Shown one piece after another: positions 34,924 to 42,996 of a stretch of 64,000 nucleotides of DNA. The position numbers were made by a program, and so were the translations under genes. How positions within the stretch are numbered: position 1 is the first letter of the stretch; each line of letters opens with the position of its first letter. The notes under the pieces were generated by a model, which was not told the origin of the DNA, did not search any database, and saw only the letters and a list, made by a program, of their open reading frames with translations. Source of the stretch: Halosimplex rubrum (GTDB lineage Archaea > Halobacteriota > Halobacteria > Halobacteriales > Haloarculaceae); the NCBI RefSeq assembly GCF_013415885.1, contig NZ_CP058910.1, positions 1,922,001 through 1,986,000 of the forward strand, read 5' to 3'.

Positions 34924-36795
34924 ATGCGAGTTCGAATCGCCCAGGACGCGAGCGTCGAGGAGGCCGAAGCGATCGCCTCGGCGCTCGAACGGACGGTCCC
35001 GGGGGACGGTCGCGTGGAGGTGTACGTCGGCGACGCCGACGAGCCGGCCGTCGTCCACGAGTCCGACGGAGACGGGGCCGCTGGTAGCGTCTCCGGTGGC
35101 GGCGAGCCGTCGGGAGCCACGCCGGCGGAGGACCTCGGGCCGACCGCCCGCGAGCGGGCCCTCCGCGAGGAGATCGCGGACATCCGGCGGGGCGGCCCGG
35201 AGAAGTACCGCCGGCGCCTGGCCGAGCAGGGGAAGCTGTTCGTCCGCGACCGACTGGAACTGTGGTTCGGCGACACCGACCCGGTACCCGGCGAGGCGTC
35301 CGGTGCCGACTACGACCGGACCGCCGACCCCTCGGGGCTGCGGTTCGAGGACGGCACGTTCGCCAACTTCGACGCGTGGCACCCCGACTCGCCCGAGACC
35401 GACGGTGCGGAGGACTCGGACGGCTCTGCGGGGGACGGCGACCGACTGCCCGCGGACGGCCTCATCACCGGCGCCGCGGCGTTCGCGGGGCGGGACGTAC
35501 ACTTCATGGCCAACGACTTCACGGTGAAAGCGGGGTCGATGGCCGAACACGGCGTCGAGAAGTTCCTCCGGATGCAACAGCGGGCGCTGAAGACCGCGCG
35601 ACCCGTCCTCTACCTGATGGACTCCTCGGGCGGGCGGATCGACCGCCAGACCGGCTTCTTCGCCAACCGCGAGGGCATCGGCAAGTACTACTACAACCAC
35701 TCGATGCTGTCGGGCCGCGTCCCGCAGATCTGCGTCCTCTACGGCCCCTGCATCGCCGGCGCCGCCTACACTCCCGTCTTCGCCGACTTCACCGTCATGG
35801 TCCGGGACATGTCGGCGATGGCCATCGCCAGCCCGCGGATGGTCGAGATGGTCACCGGCGAGGAGATCGACCTCGACGAGCTGGGCGGCCCCGACGTACA
35901 CGCCCGCCACTCGGGCTCGGCGGATCTCGTCGCCGAGGACGAACACCACGCGCGCGACCTGGTCGCCCAGCTGGTCTCGTATCTCCCGGACAACAGCGAC
36001 GAGAAGCCCCCGCAGACGGAGGGGCGCCCACCGGCGAAGTCGCCCGAGGGAATCGACGGCGTCGTCCCCGAGAAGCCCAACAGGGGCTACGACATGGAGC
36101 GGTTGATCGAGCGAGTCGTCGACGGGGATTCCTTCTTCGAACTCCAGCCGGAGTTCGGTCCGGAGATCCTCACCGGTTTCGCCAGGATCGACGGCCGGCC
36201 GGTCGGCGTCGTGGCCAACCAGCCCGCACAGCGAGCGGGCGCGATCTTCCCCGACGCCGCCCGCAAGGCCGCCGAGTTCGTCTGGAAGTGCGACGCCTTC
36301 GAGGTCCCCCTGCTCTATCTCTGCGACACGCCGGGCTTCATGGCCGGCTCCGGCGTCGAGAAGGAGGGGATCCTCGAAGCGGGCAAGAAGATGATCTACG
36401 CCACCTCCGCCGCGACGGTGCCCAAGCAGTGCGTCGTCGTCAGGAAGGCCTACGGCGCCGGTATCTACGCCATGTCCGGGCCCGCCTACGACCCCGAGTC
36501 GACCGTCGGCCTTCCGTCCGGCGAGATCGCCATCATGGGTCCCGAGGCGGCGATCAACGCCGTCTACGCGAACAAGCTCGACGACATCGACGACCCCGAG
36601 GAGCGCGAGCGCCGCGAGCGGGAGCTCCGGGAGGCGTACCGCGAGGACATCGACGTGCATCGGATGGCCAGCGAAGTCGTCATCGACGAGATCGTCCCAC
36701 CGAGCGACCTGCGCGAGGAGTTGGCCGCCCGGTTCGCCTTCTACGAGTCCGTCGAGAAGGAGCGACCGGACAAGAAACACGGCACGGTCCTCTGA
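34924..36795 (+). CDS. acyl-CoA carboxylase carboxyltransferase (beta) subunit with N-terminal extension
   Basis: 623 residues. It has the full crotonase-like double domain: oxyanion/CoA sites YGPCIAGAAYTPVFADF in the N-half and KQCVVVRKAYGAGIYAMSGPAYDP in the C-half, and the C-terminal end KERPDKKHGTVL typical of propionyl/methylmalonyl-CoA carboxylases. Usual family length is about 515, so the about 80-residue N-terminus (MRVRIAQDASVEEAEAIASALER...) is extra, and residues about 155-180 form an acidic disordered insert. It carboxylates propionyl- or acetyl-CoA with a biotin subunit encoded elsewhere. A TATA-like CATATTTTACC at 34891-34901 lies 27 bases upstream, fixing the start. Confidence 0.9.
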   Translation: MRVRIAQDASVEEAEAIASALERTVPGDGRVEVYVGDADEPAVVHESDGDGAAGSVSGGGEPSGATPAEDLGPTARERALREEIADIRRGGPEKYRRRLAEQGKLFVRDRLELWFGDTDPVPGEASGADYDRTADPSGLRFEDGTFANFDAWHPDSPETDGAEDSDGSAGDGDRLPADGLITGAAAFAGRDVHFMANDFTVKAGSMAEHGVEKFLRMQQRALKTARPVLYLMDSSGGRIDRQTGFFANREGIGKYYYNHSMLSGRVPQICVLYGPCIAGAAYTPVFADFTVMVRDMSAMAIASPRMVEMVTGEEIDLDELGGPDVHARHSGSADLVAEDEHHARDLVAQLVSYLPDNSDEKPPQTEGRPPAKSPEGIDGVVPEKPNRGYDMERLIERVVDGDSFFELQPEFGPEILTGFARIDGRPVGVVANQPAQRAGAIFPDAARKAAEFVWKCDAFEVPLLYLCDTPGFMAGSGVEKEGILEAGKKMIYATSAATVPKQCVVVRKAYGAGIYAMSGPAYDPESTVGLPSGEIAIMGPEAAINAVYANKLDDIDDPEERERRERELREAYREDIDVHRMASEVVIDEIVPPSDLREELAARFAFYESVEKERPDKKHGTVL

Positions 36796-36827
36796 CTCCC
36801 GGGGATCGCCCGGTCGCTTGCGCGCGG

Positions 36828-37046
36828 TCAGTCGTCGGCGGGGTCGCCGAGCAGGCCCAGGTCCTCCGCGACCAGGTCGCGGACCTGGTCGGCGAGCGCC
36901 GGGTCGACGCTGGCGACCTGTTCGCCGTCGTGGAGCCCGTCGTTGTGACGCGCGACCGCGTCGGCCACGTCGTCGATCGCGACCGCCGTCTCGGTCTCGC
37001 ACTCCGAACACACCACCGGCACCGTCGGCTCTGTCTCGTCTGCCAT
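36828..37046 (-). CDS. small haloarchaeal zinc-knuckle protein
   Basis: 72 residues. One Cys-x-x-Cys pair (VVCSECETETAV) and an acidic helical tail ending LVAEDLGLLGDPADD; with only two cysteines, any zinc site would need dimerisation or another ligand. The start at 37046 (MADETEPT) was chosen over an upstream ATG for the typical acidic haloarchaeal N-terminus. It is convergent with the carboxylase gene and divergent from the nucleoside hydrolase. Function unknown. Confidence 0.6.
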   Translation of the reverse strand: MADETEPTVPVVCSECETETAVAIDDVADAVARHNDGLHDGEQVASVDPALADQVRDLVAEDLGLLGDPADD

Positions 37047-37174
37047 CGGTTCTCGACCCGCTATTGACCGCCCCCCGTGATACATCTCTCGGGTCGCGAC
37101 CGCGCCGGCCGCCGCCCGCGGCCGCGCCGGTGTCCGATCCCGAACGGCTTACGTCCGGGGTTCGATATCGGGGT

Positions 37175-38122
37175 ATGCGACGCGTCATCGTGGACACGGA
37201 CACGGCCGGCGACGACACGCAGGCGCTGGCGCTGTCGGTGTTGACCGACCGGCTGTCCGTCGAGGCCGTCACGGTCGTCGCCGGCAACGCCCCCTTCGAC
37301 CGGCAGGTCGAGAACGCCAAGTACACGCTCTCGCTCGTCGATTCGACCGACGTTCCCGTCTACGAGGGCGCCCGCTCGCCGCTGGTCAAGTCCCACGAAC
37401 ACGCCACCGAGATCCACGGCGAGGGCGGCCTCGGCGGCGATCTCTTCCCCGAGACCGGCGTCGACTCCGCCGAGGGGTTCGCGCCCGAGGAGATCGTCGC
37501 CCGCTGTCGCGAGGAACCGGGCGAGATCACCCTGCTCTGTATCGGCCCGCTCACGAACCTCGCGCTCGCGCACGCCCGCGAAGAAGATCTTCCGGCCCTC
37601 GTCGACGAGGTGTGGGTGATGGGCGGCGCGGTCGAGCGCCGGGGGAACGTCACGCCCGCCGCGGAGTTCAACGTCTGGGCCGACCCCGACGCCGCGAAAC
37701 GCGTCCTCGACGCCTTCGACGTGACGCTCGTCGACTGGGGACTCTGTCTGCGGACCGCGCTCGGCCCCGACACGCTGGCGGCGATCGACGCCATCGACAC
37801 CGACCTCGCCGACTTCTTCCGCGAAGTGACGAAAGTCGTCCGCGACCGCGGCGAAGCCGCAGGTCTCGACGGCATCACCCAGCCCGACGGCCTGACCGCG
37901 GCGCTACTCGCGTATCCGGAACTCCGCGAGCGCGTCGGATCGTACGCCGTCGCGGTGGACGAACGCGAGGGGCTCACCCGTGGCTACACCAGCGTCGACT
38001 TCGAGGGGGTGACCGGCGAACCGGCCGATACGCGGGTGGTCGAAGCTGCCGATGCCGAGCGGTTCGCCGCGGTGATGCTGGGGATGTTGCGGGAGCGTGA
38101 GCCCGACGGCGTCTTCGAGTGA
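37175..38122 (+). CDS. nucleoside hydrolase (IunH-like)
   Basis: 315 residues. N-terminal metal/ribose site VIVDTDTAGDD (the family DxDxxxDD), VTVVAGNA, GPLTNLALA and the VWVMGGAVERRGNVTPAAEFNVWADPDAA block that contributes the catalytic Asp/Asn residues. It cleaves N-glycosidic bonds of ribonucleosides for salvage. Start 37175 follows CTTACG at TATA distance. It is the last host gene before the CRISPR-Cas locus, 122 bp upstream of cas6. Confidence 0.88.
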   Translation: MRRVIVDTDTAGDDTQALALSVLTDRLSVEAVTVVAGNAPFDRQVENAKYTLSLVDSTDVPVYEGARSPLVKSHEHATEIHGEGGLGGDLFPETGVDSAEGFAPEEIVARCREEPGEITLLCIGPLTNLALAHAREEDLPALVDEVWVMGGAVERRGNVTPAAEFNVWADPDAAKRVLDAFDVTLVDWGLCLRTALGPDTLAAIDAIDTDLADFFREVTKVVRDRGEAAGLDGITQPDGLTAALLAYPELRERVGSYAVAVDEREGLTRGYTSVDFEGVTGEPADTRVVEAADAERFAAVMLGMLREREPDGVFE

Positions 38123-38172
38123 CTGCGACTTCACGTTCCATTACTGTTCCACTTTCACTCCGGTCACCTGTC

Positions 38173-38180
38173 GTTTAATA
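38173..38180 (+). promoter_or_regulatory. candidate promoter of the cas operon
   Basis: GTTTAATAC about 70 bases upstream of cas6 is the best TATA-like element in the 122-bp gap behind the nucleoside hydrolase gene. It would give a 5' leader of about 40 bases. No second cas promoter is obvious because the following genes overlap. Confidence 0.4.
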
Positions 38181-38244
38181 CCCGTCCGAGAAACGAACTG
38201 TACAGTGTGGTATGTAACCGAGACAGACGGTACGGGACAGTGAG

Positions 38245-39027
38245 ATGCGCCTGCTGACGGAGCTGTCCGCGCGAGCGGACGCGGCGTTCACGAACGACCA
38301 CCACCCGAAGATCTGCGGGCGGATCTGGAGCGCACTGGACGGGACCGACTACGACGAGCGTCACGAGAGCGACGAGCCGCCGGGATTCTCGTATTCGCTC
38401 GTCTTCCCGCCGCGGGACATGCGCGAGGGCGACGACCGCTATCTGCTCGTCGCCTCGCCCGACGAGGAACTGCTCGCGCACGTCGCGGAGGACCTGCAGG
38501 ACGAGCGCGAACTCAACGTCGGCGAGATGCCGTTCCGCGTCGAGGACGTGACGGCGCTGGACCCCGACGTGGGCGAACCCGGGACGAGCGGGACGCTCGA
38601 ATCCGGGACGGGCGTGCTCGTCCGCATCCCGCCGTGGCAGCGCGAGCGCTACGACATCGACGGCGGCCACGGCGATTCGGCGACGTTCTGGCGGCCCGAG
38701 CACACGATGGAGCCGTTCCGCACGCAGATCCGGGCGAACCTCGACCGCAAACACGGCCTGTTCGCGCCGGAGTACCTCCCCGGTCCGAGCGACTGCGACG
38801 GCGAGTTGTTCGACGGCTACGACCTGCTGAAGACGTACGCGCTCCCGGTCGAGGTGACCGAGGGCCAGCGGATGACCTACGTCCTCAGTAAATGGAAATT
38901 GAACTACACAGTCCGAGACGACGACCACCGGCGCCACCTGAATCTCGCGCTCGACTGCGGGATCGGAGAGCGCAACGCGCTCGGATTCGGGTTTCTGAAC
39001 CTTCAGGAGGACGATGCTGGACGCTGA
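38245..39027 (+). CDS. cas6: CRISPR type I-B pre-crRNA endoribonuclease Cas6
   Basis: 260 residues. Two RAMP/ferredoxin-like halves with the C-terminal Gly-rich loop GIGERNALGFGFLN that contacts the repeat RNA. A His pair near the N-terminus (about residues 20-21, TNDHHPKICGRIW) is the likely catalytic histidine by analogy with Haloferax Cas6, whose catalytic site involves an N-terminal His. It cleaves the repeat 8 nt from its 3' end to yield the GTTGAAGC-type 5' handle. First gene of the operon; it overlaps cas8b by 14 bp. Confidence 0.9.
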   Translation: MRLLTELSARADAAFTNDHHPKICGRIWSALDGTDYDERHESDEPPGFSYSLVFPPRDMREGDDRYLLVASPDEELLAHVAEDLQDERELNVGEMPFRVEDVTALDPDVGEPGTSGTLESGTGVLVRIPPWQRERYDIDGGHGDSATFWRPEHTMEPFRTQIRANLDRKHGLFAPEYLPGPSDCDGELFDGYDLLKTYALPVEVTEGQRMTYVLSKWKLNYTVRDDDHRRHLNLALDCGIGERNALGFGFLNLQEDDAGR

Positions 39028-41101
39028 AGCGCTCCGGAATCTGGACGACGGAACTATCGACGCGGCGCTTCCGGACCGGCCGGTCACGTCGGTTCGAGAC
39101 CTGCAGTCGCTGTACGGGCGGCTGTACGCGCTCGGTCGCGGCCTGACCGGCGAGTACGGTCCGTTCCTGTCGCCGGACGCCGCGGCGGACTTGGTCGGAG
39201 AGGAACGGCTCGTCGTCGTCCGCGTCGAACTCGCGGACGACGAGGTGGCGCTCGCCGACGACCCGGTTCGAGTCGTCCCCTACGTCGAGGAGCGGTCGGG
39301 TCCGACGGGTGACGGACTCGTTCCGGACCTGTCCCACGTCGCGCACGCGAAGTTCGAGGCCGCCCGCGGGGTCGACCACAGTATCACGCACCTCTCGGGG
39401 CAGACCAACGGTCCCGAGAAGCACGCCGACCACGCGGTCGAGCGGTTCACCCGCTGGCCGAGCGAGGACGCCGTGCGCGAGGAAGCGAGCGACCACGACG
39501 ACGGCTGGCTGCTCGACGCGCTCGACGAACTCGGAGGGGACGACGACGCGATGGAGCGAGTCGCCGAGGCGGTCGCGGAGGTGACCCGGGAGGGCCAGTA
39601 CCTCCACACCGTCGCGTTCGGATTCGAGGGCGACGCCGTCGCGACGACCGACCGGTTCGACGCCGACGCGACGTGGCACTTGCCCGGGGAGGTCGAAGTC
39701 CTCCAGGAGGCGATGGTTCGCCGCAAGACGACGAAGTTCCGCGCGAAGAACGAGGCCGAGGACGCCAGCGGTGACGGCACCTGTTACGTCGGCGATACCG
39801 ACGAGGAAGTGTACGGCGTCGTCGACGACCCGCTGAAGTGGTACCTCTCCAAGCAGATGGAGCGGTTCCCGCGGTTCGACCCCGACCAGTCGTGGCGGAC
39901 GCAGGGGTTGGGCCGCGAGGCGGCCATCGCCGCCCAGAACGCGACGACGTTCCTCGACGCCTGTGCGGAACCGGCGCCCGGTGTGTCGGCGTTCTACTTC
40001 CCGTACTTCGAGCGAACACCGACCGTCGGGGACGCAGACGAACTGTACTCGACGCTCGTCAGGCAGACGGAGGGGATCGACGAGAACGCCGTCGCGTCGC
40101 TGTACGACGACCTACAGGACGAACCGGGTGAGCCGGCCGAGGACCTCCGCTTCGTTCTCATGGTCGTCGAGAAGTACCAGAAAGACCGGTGGCGACTCCT
40201 GGCGTTCGAGCCGAACGGGACGGTCCACTACGGGCTGGAACTCGCAGAGAAGCACCAGGACGCCCTGAACAGTCCACTGTTCGGTGAGGACGGTCCACTG
40301 CCGGTCCGCGAGGAGTTCGCCCTGCTCGCACCGGGACGGAATCGCTTGGAGTGGCTGAACGTCGTCACCGGCGTCGGCTACTTCGCGCGGACCTGCGCGC
40401 CGCCGGACGACGACGACGAACCGAGCAGCGACGACCTCCGGTTCCGCGCGACCGCGGACGTGGTCGGTGGCCACCGGATCGAGGCGGCGTCGTTGCTCTC
40501 GGCGTACGTCGACCGCATCGCGGAGCGGTTCGACCCAGACGACGACTTCCCGTTCCCGGGGACGGCCGTCGCCGAGCAACACGCTCAGCTCACCGCGCTC
40601 GCCAACGGCGACCTGTTGGCGACCGACGCGGACACCGACTACACCGTAGACACCACGATGACAGAGACAACGACGGACGACGGCGGAGAACCGAGCCGAA
40701 CCGAGCGGCTGGACGAGTTCATCGAGCGCCACGACGCGCTGGCCGACGGGGAGCGTCAGGGGGTGTTCGCCCTCGGCGCGCTCGTCGGCCGGATCAGCCG
40801 GTACCAGCGGAGCAAAAACCGGAGCATGACCGCCGTCACGCGCCATCCGATCGACAAGATCAGTCGCCACAACGTCACGCAGGTGGCGACCGAGGTGATC
40901 GACGCGAACGTCGTCTACTCCGAGGAGGAGGGGTACAACGGGACGATGTACGCGGAACTGATGGACGAAGTCGTCGACGGGTTGCTCGACCGCGACCCGG
41001 ACGACTGGGACCTGGACACCGCCGACCTCCGGTATCACTACGCGATGGGCATCGCCTACGGACTGAACGACCGCAGCACTTCCGAGTACGACAATGAGTG
41101 A
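39014..41101 (+). CDS. cas8b: type I-B Cascade large subunit Cas8b/Csh1
   Basis: 695 residues, Hmari-type Cas8b. No enzymatic motif, as expected for the large subunit that reads the PAM and holds the crRNA 5' end. The N-terminal half is alpha/beta; the C-terminal about 150 residues are helical and small-subunit-like (DEFIERHDALADGERQG, FALGALVGRISRYQRSKN). The two parts are joined by a Thr/Asp-rich linker (TDYTVDTTMTETTTDDGGEPS). A methionine at residue 549 within that linker could initiate a separate Cas11-like protein. It overlaps cas6 by 14 bp and cas7 by 8 bp. Confidence 0.9.
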   Translation: MLDAEALRNLDDGTIDAALPDRPVTSVRDLQSLYGRLYALGRGLTGEYGPFLSPDAAADLVGEERLVVVRVELADDEVALADDPVRVVPYVEERSGPTGDGLVPDLSHVAHAKFEAARGVDHSITHLSGQTNGPEKHADHAVERFTRWPSEDAVREEASDHDDGWLLDALDELGGDDDAMERVAEAVAEVTREGQYLHTVAFGFEGDAVATTDRFDADATWHLPGEVEVLQEAMVRRKTTKFRAKNEAEDASGDGTCYVGDTDEEVYGVVDDPLKWYLSKQMERFPRFDPDQSWRTQGLGREAAIAAQNATTFLDACAEPAPGVSAFYFPYFERTPTVGDADELYSTLVRQTEGIDENAVASLYDDLQDEPGEPAEDLRFVLMVVEKYQKDRWRLLAFEPNGTVHYGLELAEKHQDALNSPLFGEDGPLPVREEFALLAPGRNRLEWLNVVTGVGYFARTCAPPDDDDEPSSDDLRFRATADVVGGHRIEAASLLSAYVDRIAERFDPDDDFPFPGTAVAEQHAQLTALANGDLLATDADTDYTVDTTMTETTTDDGGEPSRTERLDEFIERHDALADGERQGVFALGALVGRISRYQRSKNRSMTAVTRHPIDKISRHNVTQVATEVIDANVVYSEEEGYNGTMYAELMDEVVDGLLDRDPDDWDLDTADLRYHYAMGIAYGLNDRSTSEYDNE
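40658..41101 (+). CDS. candidate internally translated small subunit (Cas11) inside cas8b
   Basis: The in-frame ATG at 40658 would give a 147-residue protein beginning MTETTTDDGGEPSRTERLDE, a typical haloarchaeal acidic N-terminus, followed by the all-helical C-terminal domain of Cas8b. Internal translation of Cas11 from the large-subunit gene is established for several type I systems. No separate cas11 gene exists in this locus. No strong Shine-Dalgarno is visible upstream (CACCGTAGACACCACG), which is not unusual in haloarchaea. Prediction only. Confidence 0.45.
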   Translation: MTETTTDDGGEPSRTERLDEFIERHDALADGERQGVFALGALVGRISRYQRSKNRSMTAVTRHPIDKISRHNVTQVATEVIDANVVYSEEEGYNGTMYAELMDEVVDGLLDRDPDDWDLDTADLRYHYAMGIAYGLNDRSTSEYDNE

Positions 41102-42125
41102 CGAGACCACCGTCGAGCACCGATCCGAGATCGTCTTCCTGTACGACGCCGTCGACGCCAATCCGAACGGCAACCCCCTCAGCGGAGCGAACCGACCGCG
41201 GAAGGACCCCGTGACCGACCAGGCGATCGTCACGGACGTGCGCCTGAAGCGGTACCTCCGCGACCAGCTGGAAGCGGACGGCCACGGCGTCTACATCACG
41301 AGCAGCCGCGACGACGGCTACGCGAAGACCCGCGAGCAGATGCTGAAAGACTCCCTCGGTGTCACCGACCCCGAAGACGTGGGCGAGGACGCGTTCGACG
41401 GCTTCCTCGACAACGCCGTCGACGCCCGCTATTTCGGCGCGACGCTGAGCATCGACACCGACGACGACGGGATCATCGCCGCCGTCGAGGACCAACTGCC
41501 CGACCACCTCACGGGGCCGGTGCAGTTCTCGCCGGGCAAGAGCCTCCATCCGGTCGTCGAGAACGAGGAGTACAACAGCCTCACGAGCGTCATCGGGACC
41601 CAGGACGAGAAACAGCAGGGCGGGTTCGACCTCGACGACCACCGGATCAAGTACGCGCTCATCGGCTTTCACGGACTGGTCGACGAGCACGCGGCCGAGG
41701 ACACGAACCTCACCGAGTCGGACGTTCGTCGGCTCGACACACTCTGCTGGCGTGCCGTCAAGAACCAGACGATCACCCGGAGCAAGGTCGGACAGGAGCC
41801 GCGGCTCTACCTCCGCGTCGAGTACGCCGACGAGCGGTTCCACGTCGGCGGACTGACTCACTACCTCGACACGGCCGGCGACGAGTCGGACGCGCGGGCG
41901 TACCGGAACGTTCGCGACGTGACCCTCGACGCGACCGACCTGCTCGACAGGCTCGCCGACCACGCCGAGCACGTCGAACGCGTCCACATCGTCGCCGACG
42001 GCGCGCTCGACGTCGTGGCCGGCGGCGAGCCGATCGACCTCCCCGCGGCGCTGTCCGACCGACTCGGCTCCGATCGGGTCCGCGAGGTAGACGTGTACGA
42101 CGAGTCCGAGGCGACGCGGCCCTGA
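41094..42125 (+). CDS. cas7: type I-B Cascade backbone Cas7/Csh2
   Basis: 343 residues. N-terminal EIVFLYDAVDANPNGNPLSGANRPRKD is the hallmark Cas7/Csh2 (DevR) motif; IVTDVRLKRYLRDQL and SLTSVIGTQDEKQQGGFD follow. It polymerises along the crRNA spacer. The ATG overlaps the cas8b stop by 8 bp; cas5 follows after one base. Confidence 0.93.
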   Translation: MSDETTVEHRSEIVFLYDAVDANPNGNPLSGANRPRKDPVTDQAIVTDVRLKRYLRDQLEADGHGVYITSSRDDGYAKTREQMLKDSLGVTDPEDVGEDAFDGFLDNAVDARYFGATLSIDTDDDGIIAAVEDQLPDHLTGPVQFSPGKSLHPVVENEEYNSLTSVIGTQDEKQQGGFDLDDHRIKYALIGFHGLVDEHAAEDTNLTESDVRRLDTLCWRAVKNQTITRSKVGQEPRLYLRVEYADERFHVGGLTHYLDTAGDESDARAYRNVRDVTLDATDLLDRLADHAEHVERVHIVADGALDVVAGGEPIDLPAALSDRLGSDRVREVDVYDESEATRP

Positions 42126-42126
42126 G

Positions 42127-42996
42127 ATGCAGACGGAATTGACCGAACACGAGACGGCGGAGCAGTCGGACGGAGAGTCGCGCGAGCGGTCGGCACGGAC
42201 GCCACCCGACCGGTGTCTGTCGCTGACCGTCGAGGGTCCGTGGGGCCACTTCCGCCGCGTCGACGGGAACACGATCAAGGCGACCTACCGGCTTCCGCCG
42301 CGGACGACGGTCGCCGGACTGCTCGCGGCCGTCGCGGGCTACGAGCGCGACGGCTACTACGACGTGTTCGACCGCGACCGGTCGGGCATCGCCGTCCAGC
42401 CCGTCGCCTCGGGCGACGACGCGAGCGAGACGGCGTCGATCCCGCGAACGATGAACCTGCCGGAGAACAGCCTGACGACCTCGAACGAGGGGATGAAGGC
42501 CGTCAACGCTCGGGGGAAAGTGAGCGTCCGCTATCCGGACCCCCAGGCCGATCGCCAGCGCGTCAACTACGAGGTGCTGGTCGAACCCGCCTACCGGCTC
42601 GATGTCTGGCTGGCGGACGACGCGGCCTACGACCGGCTTCACGACCGACTCGCGGACGGTCGCTCCGAGTACGTCCCGTCGCTCGGGCTCTCGGAGTTCC
42701 TCGCTTCGGTGACCTTCCACGGGGAGTTCTCTCCCGAGCAGTTGTCCGAAAGCGACGACCCCGTCGCCGTCGAGTCGGCGTTGCCCGCCCCCGACGGTAT
42801 CGTTCCCTCGTCCGACCATCCGCACGGGACCGAGCGCTCGCCCGGAGACATGACGACGACCGAGCGCTCCGGGGAGTTCACCGGCCGGAAGACGACGGAG
42901 TATCTCCGCTGGGCGTACAGTCGCGATGGGACGGCGCTGAAAGCGACCGGCGTCGACGCGATGCGCGTCGACGGACGAACGGTGGTGTTCTCGTGA
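42127..42996 (+). CDS. cas5: type I-B Cascade subunit Cas5
   Basis: 289 residues. RAMP fold with SLTVEGPWGHFRRVDGNTIKATYRLPPRTTVAGLLAAVAGYE, the conserved Cas5 start, after a disordered acidic N-terminal 27 residues. It caps the crRNA 5' handle. The next gene, cas3, begins at the GTG overlapping its TGA (GTGA). Confidence 0.92.
   Translation: MQTELTEHETAEQSDGESRERSARTPPDRCLSLTVEGPWGHFRRVDGNTIKATYRLPPRTTVAGLLAAVAGYERDGYYDVFDRDRSGIAVQPVASGDDASETASIPRTMNLPENSLTTSNEGMKAVNARGKVSVRYPDPQADRQRVNYEVLVEPAYRLDVWLADDAAYDRLHDRLADGRSEYVPSLGLSEFLASVTFHGEFSPEQLSESDDPVAVESALPAPDGIVPSSDHPHGTERSPGDMTTTERSGEFTGRKTTEYLRWAYSRDGTALKATGVDAMRVDGRTVVFS

Noticed and set aside
42213-42992. N-terminal extension of Cas3 through cas5
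   Set aside because: It is an Arg-rich shadow of cas5; the GTG overlapping the cas5 stop gives a normal Cas3 start.
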